Counted from the first letter of the stretch, positions 36,401-43,871 are shown. The stretch: DNA of 64,000 bases from Chitinophaga rupis (GCF_900109685.1 NZ_FOBB01000001.1:1488001-1552000); one strand, 5' to 3'. Notes: generated by a model not told the origin, from the letters alone. Translations and numbers: made by a program.

Positions 36401-36557
36401 CTGTGAAAAGGTCTTTACCAATGCTGCTGAACCAGTCGTAGCTGATGAGCAATTCAACCTGATGATGATCATTAATGAACTGATCTATCTTCAATGATTT
36501 GAAGGTGGCAAACACATGATCTCCGATCGTTACTGAGGTTACGGTGTGTAAGGACAT
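33447..36557 (-). CDS. vgrG: VgrG tip protein with C-terminal metzincin-like metalloprotease domain
   Basis: 1036 residues. The first ~570 form the VgrG spike: gp27-like part to about residue 360, gp5-like OB-fold (DPRGLGRVKVAFRWQDQG, WLRVVAPHGGGKKGFYFVPE, EVGEEVWVDFEGGNPEAP) and a long beta-helix needle (TFQARNMNINVAQHMELNVG). A linker domain follows (GFDWMRNTDTGKPGD, about 640-860). The last ~170 residues begin KKILLVEVTGG and contain HEFLHSLKLPH from residue 974, then a Met-turn-like LMDYSH (Met1008). That matches the HExxHxxxxxH plus Met-turn layout of metzincins, with Lys in place of the usual Gly. It heads a three-gene minus-strand cassette. Confidence 0.92.
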   Translation of the reverse strand: MSLHTVTSVTIGDHVFATFKSLKIDQFINDHHQVELLISYDWFSSIGKDLFTAGKEFLGKEISISISSVSLTSQHKPVIFNGIITSVHAGKERDGTHGFCVIKGSSPTVLLENDPHITAFGPQPLAEIITSTLKLAEPYFNKASVNPEEKDLLKYTVQYKETSYEFIRRLAQRHGEWFFYDGQQIVFGRYQPQKTALTHLTDLIDFDLALNVLPNNIQLNGFDYRQDAVSRNSTTTQPDAGINNYSKHAHDISRKLYRKTSLYKMNQPFTSNARQQVDKQTAIQHKGRLARMVTVSGTSRHTALKIGDIVSIGEQFPDTTDHGEFVVTRLSHTCTSNGEYQNTFEGIPADVAMPEVNVDLHPLCEPQSAIVTDNNDPRGLGRVKVAFRWQDQGSTPWLRVVAPHGGGKKGFYFVPEVGEEVWVDFEGGNPEAPIVLGTTYNGTASADMGDSRNNVKAIRTRSGHTVEFNDAGEGTHLIIRDPGGNEIFLDTAGRNITVTAPETMTFQARNMNINVAQHMELNVGLNTQMNTGQQFLLNAGQQLLMTAPFLQQLAAAFMHLQSAKTLINSGNEIKIESPQLFAAGAQQLMLHSDEKITANSKGTLHLKGAEGNKHSNKADAYEAVKPVIDAKCIVNFRPKKSWQGEDYGFDWMRNTDTGKPGDILYETAMGKYYLDAAFTNINRDINSDTPYQKKDDAMYGRLKAKYHVHSIPWKTHKDKAGKDVPDDYFVAWLSLYPNKIKKNKAVLSLEIEIEEEPEHLKFADHPNFTITPKEITPKTKGKHKLADFVTIECTKEFNTDQTIKVLAVTKGPDGKETTAVAGKLMVWANDATKRKKKKILLVEVTGGPGAGSASGQEALFRHSLNQAYIDPHVETMKLDLSRDTVFNTNYVSGADIVSSDDSKPAVTDIANYMTTALKKIPGVGAKYDSYFKAFYLGGNGGVMDASGSLIRLNGYSMGDKVVLFKSAISSTPAHEFLHSLKLPHTFTNAEADPNALFTYESKKTDNLMDYSHWNNINRYTLWYWQWKIANAHADKV

Positions 36558-36642
36558 GAAACAAATATGGTTTTAAATTGCAGCCTTTCATGACTCGTAT
36601 GAAAGGGGGGTATTGGGTTAAGGCTACAAGATAAAATTTTTT

Positions 36643-36729
36643 GAGCAAAAAGCAAAAAGCATAAAGCATAAAGCTTGGGAGATTTACGCTGCATTTGGCT
36701 TTATGCTTTCGGCTTTATGCTTTGCGCTC
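36643..36729. repeat. Inverted 'GCATAAA' word repeat at the GT87 gene end
   Basis: Left arm 36643-36674 is built from AGCAAAA and AGCATAA units. Right arm 36698-36729 is its reverse complement at 27 of 32 positions. The stop and last residues (SIKPKA) of the GT87 gene are encoded by the right arm. Confidence 0.75.
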
Positions 36730-37906
36730 TAAAAGTGAGGTCCCAAATGAGCTTGAACCAGATAATGGAGCAGAATACGGCTTTTACCGCATATGGCTCT
36801 ACCCAGGTGCGGGCTACTTTATAGGGCGTTATAAGATCTGTGGAAGAAAAAGAGGTAAATACCAGCGCCAGTAACAGTAATACCAGGTTAGTGCGTGTAG
36901 GCGCCTGCGTATAGTACCAGATGCCAATGCCTGCCATGGCAATAACGTAGGTGGGAGATTCTCCTTTATGGTTAAAGATCACTACCCAGATCAGTACAGA
37001 TGCCAGCATATGCAGGCGGTACACTGGCTGCGCCCAGCTGCTTACACGCAGTAAGGGCAGGCAGAAAAGCAGCGCGCCTATGAGCACAAACCATTGTTTG
37101 TTCATATTAAAGCCAAACCAGGTATGCCACCAGCCATACAGGGATACCCCTACAGAAGCGCCATGGTCATGGCTAAGCAGCGTACCCCAGCTTTTGTACA
37201 GGAACAGCAGCTGGCTGGGGGAAATAACCAGCAGCGGCATAATACCTATTACAATGATCCAGCAAATAGTGGCCAGCGCCGACTTCCAGCGGGAGGGGTA
37301 CAGCAGGCATAAGGCCAGGCCTACAATGCCAAAGATCTTGATATAAAAAGTGATAACAATGAACAGGGTGGCCCACCAGGGTTTATCATTTTCCAGGAAG
37401 TACCAGGCCAGCACCAGCAAACCGGTAATGAGCGCATTCACCTGCGAGCTGGTGAAGGAGATCATGGTTTCTATTAAGATCAGCAGCAGAAAAATGTTCA
37501 GGTTCTTTTGGCTGAAAGGCAGCTTGCGTGCGGCTATGATCAGCACCACTGCATTGGCCACGTTAAATAAGATGAGCGCAGGCAGATCCGGCAGCCAGGC
37601 AAAAACACCCATGCACAGCGCAAAGGAAGGGCTGTATTTATACAGGTCGTAATACTCCGGCTGGTAAAACGTATAGAGGTCCTGGTTGTGAATGAGGTGA
37701 AAGAAGGAGTGTTTAAAAATAACGAAGTTGTTATAGCGGGTATGCAGCGCCATATCCTGTGACTGCCCCCATGATACACAGGCAATAACCGCCGCCAGTG
37801 CCATAAAGAACAGGAAGATATATTTTGTAGGCCAGCGGCCAATACTATCTCCAAGGCGGGTAAAGAACTGTGATACCGGTGAGGACGACTGTGTAGCTGT
37901 GGTCAT
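36701..37906 (-). CDS. Integral membrane glycosyltransferase, GT87/DUF2029-like
   Basis: 401 residues from the ATG at 37906; a TTG at 37933 is possible. It has about ten membrane helices. The N-terminal periplasmic loop carries the GT87-type pattern (DMALHTRYNNFVIFKHSFFH, YKYSPSFALCMGVFAWLP). GT87 enzymes are polyprenol-phosphate-mannose-dependent mannosyltransferases in actinobacteria; the donor here is inferred from the family. The C-terminal six residues are encoded by a low-complexity repeat and look acquired. It diverges from a permease gene. Confidence 0.85.
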   Translation of the reverse strand: MTTATQSSSPVSQFFTRLGDSIGRWPTKYIFLFFMALAAVIACVSWGQSQDMALHTRYNNFVIFKHSFFHLIHNQDLYTFYQPEYYDLYKYSPSFALCMGVFAWLPDLPALILFNVANAVVLIIAARKLPFSQKNLNIFLLLILIETMISFTSSQVNALITGLLVLAWYFLENDKPWWATLFIVITFYIKIFGIVGLALCLLYPSRWKSALATICWIIVIGIMPLLVISPSQLLFLYKSWGTLLSHDHGASVGVSLYGWWHTWFGFNMNKQWFVLIGALLFCLPLLRVSSWAQPVYRLHMLASVLIWVVIFNHKGESPTYVIAMAGIGIWYYTQAPTRTNLVLLLLALVFTSFSSTDLITPYKVARTWVEPYAVKAVFCSIIWFKLIWDLTFRAQSIKPKA

Positions 37907-37951
37907 AGGAACAGAATAAACTTTTGCCCGCAATGATACCTATTTGTTGCC

Positions 37952-37959
37952 TATTTTTG
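37952..37959 (+). promoter_or_regulatory. Candidate -7 box (TATTTTTG) of the permease gene
   Basis: Matches TAnnTTTG. Transcription would begin about 20 bases before 37988, which supports a translation start upstream of the TTG at 38042. Confidence 0.45.
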
Positions 37960-37987
37960 AGCATTCAGGATCTTCAATTTATAATTT

Positions 37988-39136
37988 ATTCATTCAACAG
38001 CAACCATCCGTTCCTCTTTCAGCCGGCAGGCCTGGAAGCGCTTGCAGCGCAACAGAGGTGCTATGGCCGGGTTAGGCATTATTGCGCTGGCCATTTTCAT
38101 CAGCATCACTGCTTACTTTTTGGCGCCGGACCCTACGCCTTATGCCAGCCATATGGTGCTGGAAATAAGCGGGCAGCGCCCCGGGTTTAAAGTAACCATG
38201 CTGGCTATGCAAAAAGAACATCCGCCCGCCAGGGCAGGCTTTTTCAGCCGGCTGCTATACGGGCAGGAGAGTGCCCTTACCTATGTGCCTATACGTAGCT
38301 GGCAGTTTGCAGGTAATGATATAGTGGTGCAGCGGTATGTGGATGAAGAAACGTCTATGCCTGAACGTTACTCCCTGGCCAAAGTGTGGTACGGGCAGCA
38401 GCAGCCCTTAGGGCTGCCATTAGCCACCCTGCAGCAGCAAATAACAAAACAACGCATTGTTACCAACACTTACTGGCTGGGGACGGACCGGTTTGGGCGG
38501 GATATTTTAAGCCGCCTGCTGGTAGGCACGCGGGTAAGCCTGGGCGTGGGCTGTATAGCGGTAATAATATCATTGAGCCTGGGCGTGCTGCTGGGCGCTG
38601 TGGCGGGCTATTTCCGTGGCTGGGTGGATGATGCGGTGATGTGGCTTATAAACGTGATCTGGTCTGTACCCACGCTGTTACTGGTGTTTGCCATTACCCT
38701 GGCTTTGGGTAAAGGTTTCTGGCAGGTGTTCATAGCCGTGGGCCTTACCATGTGGGTAGGTGTGGCGCGTATTATACGCGGGCAGGTAATGAGCCTGCGG
38801 GAACTGCAGTTTGTAGAAGCGGCGCGGGCATTGGGCTTTGGGCACCTGCGCATTATTATAAAACATATTTTACCCAATATTATGGGCCCGGTGATGGTGG
38901 TGGCGGCCAGCAATTTTGCCTCGGCTATTGTAGTGGAGGCCGGCCTGAGTTTCCTGGGAGTAGGGGTGCAGCCTCCGCAACCCTCCTGGGGCTTGATGAT
39001 CAAAGAGAACTACAATTTTATTATAACCCATAACCCTTTGCTGGCCCTGGCCCCGGGGGTAGCTATTATGCTGATGGTGCTGGCATTTAACCTGTTAGGT
39101 AATGGTTTGCGGGATGCGATGGATGTGAGGGGTTAA
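37988..39136 (+). CDS. ABC transporter permease, OppC/DppC family
   Basis: An inner-membrane permease for peptides or nickel. After the N-terminal WKRLQRNRGAMAGLGI, which is the usual cytoplasmic start of DppC proteins, comes helix 1 and a periplasmic loop longer than usual (about 110 residues). Five helices follow with the EAA loop (VEAARALGFGHLRIIIKHIL). The C-terminus is normal (NLLGNGLRDAMDVRG). The open frame begins at 37985. The conserved Trp-Lys-Arg lies upstream of the TTG at 38042, so a non-standard ATT start at 37988 is proposed. No partner permease, ATPase or binding protein is adjacent. Confidence 0.85.
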   Translation: MHSTATIRSSFSRQAWKRLQRNRGAMAGLGIIALAIFISITAYFLAPDPTPYASHMVLEISGQRPGFKVTMLAMQKEHPPARAGFFSRLLYGQESALTYVPIRSWQFAGNDIVVQRYVDEETSMPERYSLAKVWYGQQQPLGLPLATLQQQITKQRIVTNTYWLGTDRFGRDILSRLLVGTRVSLGVGCIAVIISLSLGVLLGAVAGYFRGWVDDAVMWLINVIWSVPTLLLVFAITLALGKGFWQVFIAVGLTMWVGVARIIRGQVMSLRELQFVEAARALGFGHLRIIIKHILPNIMGPVMVVAASNFASAIVVEAGLSFLGVGVQPPQPSWGLMIKENYNFIITHNPLLALAPGVAIMLMVLAFNLLGNGLRDAMDVRG

Positions 39137-39154
39137 GTGGCGGCGCCACTTAAC
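39132..39154 (+). terminator. Hairpin at the permease stop codon
   Basis: GTTAAGTGGC (39132-39141) pairs with GCCACTTAAC (39145-39154) around a 3-base loop. The permease stop TAA is in the left arm. No T-run follows. Confidence 0.6.
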
Positions 39155-39398
39155 GTCCATGGTCGATGGTCCATAGTCCATGGCCTACTTCGCTGACGGA
39201 CCACGGTCTATGGACCACAGTCAACTGACCACTTCAGCGTAACAGGTTGTACGCTAACAGGCAGATTGTTAGTTCTTAGCGTAAACCACCTATGAGAACT
39301 AAGCAGACTATGGACAGATGCAACACACAGTTTATCAACTTCCAGCGCAAACCAGCTATACGCACCAGGCCGTGGACTATGGACGATGGTCCGTGGAC
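39155..39398. repeat. CCATGG-type inverted repeat, copy 1
   Basis: The left arm at 39155-39184 is made of GTCCATGG, TCGATGG and TCCATAG words. The right arm at 39369-39398 is its near reverse complement. An extra internal partner lies at 39198-39222 (GGACCACGGTCTATGGACC). The gap of about 180 bases holds no gene; GCGTAA / TACGC words recur in it. Sister copies are at 41753-41940 and 47549-47680. Confidence 0.8.
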
Positions 39399-39438
39399 AG
39401 ATTAATGTTTGTTTGGTATTATAAAATAATATAATTTT

Positions 39439-39894
39439 ATGCAAACCTTCAATAAGACCGCTATGCCTTTTAAATCATATCTTATTGCCGCTCTAGCTTT
39501 GTTAATGCTCACTTTTACAGCCTGCAGCAAAAAGAAAAAAGCTCCCGGCGATGATCCCGGCCCCCAGGAAGAAGTACTGAAAGCTACGCTGGATGGCGTG
39601 GCGGAAGGTAATTACACCGCTTCCCCCGGCGCTACCTATTCCTTTACAGTGAACATCAGCTCCAAGCTGCCCACTAAAGGTGTAAGCATTACGGTAAATG
39701 CAGTTACAGACCCCGGTGGAGAGGTGATCCCCCAGGATGCCATTCCTTCCCCGGTTACTGCTGCCACCACCACTATTAACCTGAAAGGCCTGGAACCTAT
39801 CCGCACAGTGAAGGTGACCATTACCATTACCTCCCTGGATAATCCGAATAATATTGTGAAGAAGGAGTTCTGGATCACGAACAAGACCGACTGA
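39439..39894 (+). CDS. Hypothetical lipoprotein with beta-sandwich-like domain
   Basis: 151 residues. The signal ends in a lipobox (LLMLTFTACSKK) followed by a basic then proline-rich linker. The rest is rich in Thr/Val beta strands (ATYSFTVNISSKLPTKGVSI; VKVTITITSLDNPNNI), like an immunoglobulin or cadherin-type surface domain. I do not recognise a named family. A second ATG at 39463 (MPFKSYL) would also give a good signal. It stands alone between the CCATGG repeat and a terminator. Confidence 0.7.
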   Translation: MQTFNKTAMPFKSYLIAALALLMLTFTACSKKKKAPGDDPGPQEEVLKATLDGVAEGNYTASPGATYSFTVNISSKLPTKGVSITVNAVTDPGGEVIPQDAIPSPVTAATTTINLKGLEPIRTVKVTITITSLDNPNNIVKKEFWITNKTD

Positions 39895-39916
39895 TAACTA
39901 ATTGATAAATGTGCAG

Positions 39917-39966
39917 ATGTGCAAATGAAGGAACGCGGATAGCGCCTTTCATTTGCACATTTTGTT
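39917..39966 (+). terminator. Terminator-like hairpin after the lipoprotein gene
   Basis: ATGTGCAAATGAAGG (39917-39931) with CCTTTCATTTGCACAT (39945-39960), one bulge, followed by TTTGTTTT. It is a further 'TGCAAATG' word element; compare 41250-41331. Confidence 0.7.
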
Positions 39967-40124
39967 TTATGGCAGGGCTGCACCAGGCCTGAGCCGTTAG
40001 CCCGTTACCGCTTGTACGCCTCTGCACATCAGTACATTGTTTTATGGTACAAGGCAATGGCAGGCACTCTCTAATCCCGGTTAAAACGTTTATTACCATA
40101 TCTGCACATCTCCACTTTTCCCAT

Positions 40125-40132
40125 TAATTTTG
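40125..40132 (+). promoter_or_regulatory. Candidate -7 box (TAATTTTG) directly before the GT1 gene
   Basis: Matches TAnnTTTG and ends 5 bases before the ATG at 40138. If it is the promoter, the mRNA would have essentially no leader. Confidence 0.45.
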
Positions 40133-40137
40133 CGCCC

Positions 40138-41253
40138 ATGATCATTGGAGTAAGCGCAATGGGGGTGAGCCAGGATACACCTGCCGATACAGGGAATATG
40201 CACACAGAGCTGCTGTTCCGCATGTGCCGGCAGCACCCGGAACATACTTTCCTCTTCTTTTTTGACCGGCCCGTATCGCCGGATTTCCTTTTCCCGGCTA
40301 ATGTTACGCCCATTATAGTACCGCTGAAAGGCCCGGCTGTATGGCTGCGCAAGTGGTGGCTGCAATGGCAGCTTCCCCGTGCGCTTAAAAAACAGGGTGT
40401 AGATCTGTTCCTGGGTATGGATGGTATGCTGCCCCTGCGCAGTAAGATCCCGGCAGTGCTGTTCCTGAAAGATCTTTCCTTTTTACAGCCGGTAGCCGGC
40501 GTACCGCAGCAATGGCAGCGGTTCTTCAAAAAAGAAACAGTAAAATATATAGCCAGCGCAAAAAAAATAGTTTTGCCGGGCGCCCACCTGGAGCAGCCTT
40601 TATTACAATATGCCCCGGCCGCAGCCGGTAAGGTGCAGGTGATACCTGCGGGCATTCATGAAAGCTATCAGCCCCTGGACTGGGAGCAGCGGGAGGTAGT
40701 TAAAAAAATGTACACCGGCGGCACGGAGTATTTTTTAGTGACCGGCTCCCTGGATCCGCGTAATAATATTATGCCCCTGCTGAAAGCATTTTCAGCGCTC
40801 AAACGCCGGCAGCGCTCCAATATGAAGCTGGTGCTGGCAGGTAAGGTAACTGCAGCCGGGCAGGAAATAGCTAACAGCCTGCAAACCTATAAGTTCCGCC
40901 AGGATGTGGTGTTGCTGCCTGACCTGGACCAGCCTTCCCTGGCCAATTTAACGGCCGCCGCTTATGCCATGGTGTATACCACCCGGCTGGAAGGCGCTGC
41001 CCTGCCGGTATATGCCGCCCTGCGCTGCCAGGTGCCGGTAATAGCCATTGACAGCCCGGCCGCCCGTGAAGCCGGCAAAGAGGCCCTGCTATACGCAGAC
41101 CCGGAAAACCTGGCCGACCTGGCAGAGAAGCTAAGCCTGTTATATAAAGATGAAGTACAGCGCAGCCGCCAGCTGCAGGAAATGGCCGCATTGCCGCTGC
41201 CCGGGAGCTGGGATACAGGCGCGGAAGCGCTGCTGAGCGCTGCACTCAGCTGA
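40138..41253 (+). CDS. Glycosyltransferase family 1 (GT4-like)
   Basis: 371 residues with a GT-B fold. The N-terminal domain starts with a strand at residue 1 (MIIGVSAMGVS) and has HPEHTFLFFFDRPV and LFLGMDGMLPL. The C-terminal domain holds EYFLVTGSLDPRNNIMPLLK and the donor-binding region (TTRLEGAALPVYAALRCQVPVIA), with Glu in LEGAALP. It transfers a sugar from a nucleotide donor in envelope glycan synthesis; donor and acceptor are unknown. The ATG at 40138 is needed to give the first strand. Confidence 0.9.
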   Translation: MIIGVSAMGVSQDTPADTGNMHTELLFRMCRQHPEHTFLFFFDRPVSPDFLFPANVTPIIVPLKGPAVWLRKWWLQWQLPRALKKQGVDLFLGMDGMLPLRSKIPAVLFLKDLSFLQPVAGVPQQWQRFFKKETVKYIASAKKIVLPGAHLEQPLLQYAPAAAGKVQVIPAGIHESYQPLDWEQREVVKKMYTGGTEYFLVTGSLDPRNNIMPLLKAFSALKRRQRSNMKLVLAGKVTAAGQEIANSLQTYKFRQDVVLLPDLDQPSLANLTAAAYAMVYTTRLEGAALPVYAALRCQVPVIAIDSPAAREAGKEALLYADPENLADLAEKLSLLYKDEVQRSRQLQEMAALPLPGSWDTGAEALLSAALS

Positions 41254-41331
41254 TATGCAAATGGGCCGGAGCGGATTGAGGGGAGCCCTCATCTGCATAC
41301 ACCTGCTTACCATCTGCACATCTGCATATTA
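41250..41331. repeat. Inverted 'TGCAGATG' word repeat between GT1 gene and gldC
   Basis: CTGATATGCAAATG (41250-41263, containing the GT1 stop TGA) with CATCTGCACATCTGCATATT (41311-41330) and an extra CATCTGCATAC at 41290-41300. The arms are imperfect reverse complements. Confidence 0.6.
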
Positions 41332-41336
41332 TCCCC

Positions 41337-41344
41337 TATTTTTG
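41337..41344 (+). promoter_or_regulatory. Candidate -7 box (TATTTTTG) of gldC
   Basis: Matches TAnnTTTG, 32 bases before the ATG at 41377. Confidence 0.5.
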
Positions 41345-41376
41345 CCCTCTTAAAAAGCTAAAAGCACAACTATAAT

Positions 41377-41727
41377 ATGACTAAAACATCTACCATCCAG
41401 ATACAGGTAGCGCTGGATGAGAATAAAGTACCGGAAAAAATAGAATGGACCGCCTCCGATACCACCGCTGACCGTATGAATAAAGCTAAAGCCATGATGG
41501 TGGCTTTTTGGGATGCTGCGGAAGCTACTGCCCTACGCATTGATCTGTGGACCAAAGACATGATGATGGATGAAATGGCTGATTTCTTTTTCCAGACCAT
41601 GATGACGATGGCCGATACCTGGGATCGCGCCACCCCGCATAAAGACCAGTCAGAAGACCTGCGCAACTTTGCCAAAGATTTTCTGAAGAAGTTTGATGAT
41701 AAGCTGAAGGAAGGAGAGAAGAAGTAG
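41377..41727 (+). CDS. gldC: Gliding motility protein GldC
   Basis: A 116-residue protein matching the small cytoplasmic GldC family of Bacteroidota. Features are IQIQVALDENKVPEKIEWTA, ATALRIDLWTKDMMMDEMAD and MMTMADTWDRATPH. GldC accompanies the gliding and type IX secretion components in Flavobacterium but is also present in non-gliding species. Its biochemical role is not known. Length is normal. No gldB or other gld gene is adjacent. Confidence 0.93.
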   Translation: MTKTSTIQIQVALDENKVPEKIEWTASDTTADRMNKAKAMMVAFWDAAEATALRIDLWTKDMMMDEMADFFFQTMMTMADTWDRATPHKDQSEDLRNFAKDFLKKFDDKLKEGEKK

Positions 41728-41752
41728 TTGTATAGTTGGCAGTTTGCAGTGG

Positions 41753-41940
41753 GCAGTCCATGGTTGATGGTCTATGGCATATAGCGTGAGGAGTGATGTG
41801 TGTAGAGTGCCGGGAAATGGTGGGCAGGCAGGTATAATAGCAGATTGTGCCATTTTAGCAGTTAATATCCATTAGCCATTATTTGCACAACAATTGCTAT
41901 TATAGCAGTCCATGGACTATAGACCATCGACCATGGACTC
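41753..41940. repeat. CCATGG-type inverted repeat, copy 2
   Basis: Left arm 41753-41780 (GCAGTCCATGG, TTGATGG, TCTATGG words) and right arm 41905-41940 are near reverse complements, about 125 bases apart. The right arm reaches to within 13 bases of the YqeY start and contributes an apparent upstream ATG in frame. Confidence 0.8.
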
Positions 41941-41953
41941 TAAAAAAACAAGT

Positions 41954-42406
41954 ATGTCATTAGAACTCAATATAAACTCCGCTATTAAAGCCGCTATGCT
42001 GGCTAAAAGTGAAGCTGAGCTGCGTGCCTTACGCGCTATTAAAGCCGCTATCCTGATCGCCAAAACCGCTGAAGGCGGTAACGGGGAGCTAACGGAAGCT
42101 GATGAAAGTAAAATGCTGCAAAAGCTGGCCAAACAAAGAAAAGATTCTTTGGAGATCTTCCGGCAGCAGAACCGGGAAGACCTGGCTGTAAAAGAAGAAG
42201 AGGAGCTGGCCGTTATAGAACGCTTTTTACCCAAACAGCTGGATGAGAGTGCGTTGCGTGAAGCGGTGATCCGTATTATTGCGGAAACCGGTGCCACCTC
42301 ACCGGCCGATATGGGAAAGGTAATGGGCACCGCTACCAAACAGCTGGCAGGCCAGGCCGATGGCAAAGCTATTTCCGCCCTTGTAAAGGAATTACTAAGT
42401 AAATAA
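41954..42406 (+). CDS. GatB/YqeY domain-containing protein
   Basis: 150 residues from the ATG at 41954. The family start is MSLELNINSAIKAAMLAK, so an in-frame ATG at 41912, which lies inside the CCATGG repeat, is not used. The YqeY part is alpha-helical: KSEAELRALRAIKAAIL, FRQQNREDLAVKEEEELAVI and a final ADMGKVMGTATKQLAGQADG tRNA-binding-like domain shared with GatB. The function of stand-alone YqeY proteins is not settled; a link to tRNA-dependent amidation is inferred from GatB. Confidence 0.93.
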   Translation: MSLELNINSAIKAAMLAKSEAELRALRAIKAAILIAKTAEGGNGELTEADESKMLQKLAKQRKDSLEIFRQQNREDLAVKEEEELAVIERFLPKQLDESALREAVIRIIAETGATSPADMGKVMGTATKQLAGQADGKAISALVKELLSK

Positions 42407-42426
42407 GTTAGCTTTAGCTGTTAGTC

Positions 42427-42463
42427 TTTACCGGTTAGCGATCTGTTTTCGCTAACCGGTAAA
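42427..42463 (+). terminator. Hairpin after the YqeY gene
   Basis: Perfect 14-bp stem TTTACCGGTTAGCG (42427-42440) with CGCTAACCGGTAAA (42450-42463) and a 9-base loop. No long T-run follows. It uses the same GGTTAGC word as 2868-2920. Confidence 0.65.
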
Positions 42464-42492
42464 TTTATGGCGCCAACAGCTTATTAAATTCT

Positions 42493-43035
42493 ATGTTAAT
42501 CGATATCCTTTTCGCCATCCTGATGGTGATCGCTATCTACAAAGGCTACTCGCGGGGGTTAATTGTAGCGGTATTTTCTTTTATAGCGATCATTATAGGC
42601 CTGGCAGCTGCCCTTAAGCTCACTACCGTTACGGCATTGTATGCCCAGCAGCACTGGAATGTGCATTGGCGCTGGCTGCCTGTACTTTGTTTCATTGGCT
42701 TGTTTCTTGGAGTTATTTTGCTGGTACGCCTGGGAGCCACAGCCCTGCAAAAGCTGGTGGAGCTGGCTTTGCTGGGATGGGTGAACCGCCTGGGAGGCAT
42801 TTTACTGTATATTCTTATCTTTACTATCAATTACAGTATCCTGTTGTGGATAGCCAACCAGTTGTATTGGCTAAGCCCGGAAACCAAGCTGCAGTCTGCA
42901 GTATACCCTTATATTTCACCCGTTGGCCCGGCTGTAATAGACAGCATGGGTAAAATAATACCAATTTTCAAAGATATGTTCGCTGGATTGCAGTCCTTTT
43001 TTGACAACGCAGCCAAAGAAATGAGAGCTATCTAA
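42493..43035 (+). CDS. CvpA family membrane protein
   Basis: 180 residues with about four membrane helices. The CvpA/colicin V production pattern is visible: DILFAILMVIAIYKGYSRGL at the start and LALLGWVNRLGGILLYILI after the third helix. Members help envelope integrity in some bacteria; the mechanism is unclear. It starts 29 bases after the hairpin behind YqeY and precedes an alpha/beta hydrolase. Confidence 0.9.
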   Translation: MLIDILFAILMVIAIYKGYSRGLIVAVFSFIAIIIGLAAALKLTTVTALYAQQHWNVHWRWLPVLCFIGLFLGVILLVRLGATALQKLVELALLGWVNRLGGILLYILIFTINYSILLWIANQLYWLSPETKLQSAVYPYISPVGPAVIDSMGKIIPIFKDMFAGLQSFFDNAAKEMRAI

Positions 43036-43106
43036 CTCGCTTCAAAGATTATTTGAATTAATAAAAAGAATTATTTTAGCGCAAAATTGACTTTCAAGCT
43101 TTGGCA

Positions 43107-43871
43107 ATGGATTACGAAATCAAAACACAGGGGAAGTTTAATTACATTGAGGAAGGAGAAGGTGAACCGCTGGTAATGCTGCATGGATTATTTGGGGCGT
43201 TGAGTAATTTCAGAGACCTGCTGGACCATTTCAAGCTGTCTAACAAAGTTGTGATCCCTATGTTGCCTTTGTTTGACCTGAATATCCTTGAAACCACGGT
43301 AAGCGGGCTGGCTAAATATGTACACAAATTCATTGAAGCGCGGGGCTACCAGAATGTGCACCTGTTGGGCAACTCCCTGGGCGGACATGTAGCTTTGGTA
43401 TATTTATTAAAACATCCTGAAGCGCCTGTAAGCTCGCTTACACTTACCGGCAGCTCCGGCCTGTTTGAGAACGGTATGGGGGAAACGTATCCCAAGCGGG
43501 GCGATTATGAGTATATCCGTAAAAAAACGGAGCTTACCTTTTATGATCCGGCTATGGCCACCAAAGAGCTGGTGGATGAAGTATTTGAGATTGTAGGCAA
43601 CCGGTTAAAAGTGATCAAAATTATTGCCCTGGCTAAATCTGCCATCCGGCATAACCTGGGGGAGGAGCTGAGTGATCTTAAGATACCGACCTTGCTGGTG
43701 TGGGGACAAAATGATACTATTACACCACCGATGGTTGGTGAAGAATTTCACAAACTGATCCCGAATTCAGAATTACATTTCATTGATAAGTGCGGTCATG
43801 CGCCCATGATGGAAGTACCGGGTGAGTTTAACAAGATCTTACACGCGTTCCTGGATAAACTGAAAAAGTAA
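43107..43871 (+). CDS. Alpha/beta hydrolase
   Basis: 254 residues from the ATG at 43107; a TTG at 43101 is possible. The oxyanion strand is PLVMLHGLFGALSNF, the nucleophile elbow GNSLGGH, the acid near LLVWGQNDTITPP and the His in IDKCGHAPMM. It resembles esterases and C-C hydrolases of the MhpC/BioH type, but the substrate cannot be told. It is a different subgroup from the hydrolase at 25367. Confidence 0.88.
   Translation: MDYEIKTQGKFNYIEEGEGEPLVMLHGLFGALSNFRDLLDHFKLSNKVVIPMLPLFDLNILETTVSGLAKYVHKFIEARGYQNVHLLGNSLGGHVALVYLLKHPEAPVSSLTLTGSSGLFENGMGETYPKRGDYEYIRKKTELTFYDPAMATKELVDEVFEIVGNRLKVIKIIALAKSAIRHNLGEELSDLKIPTLLVWGQNDTITPPMVGEEFHKLIPNSELHFIDKCGHAPMMEVPGEFNKILHAFLDKLKK

Noticed and set aside
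41912..41953. Earlier in-frame ATG for the YqeY gene
   Set aside because: It lies inside the CCATGG repeat; the conserved family start is at 41954.
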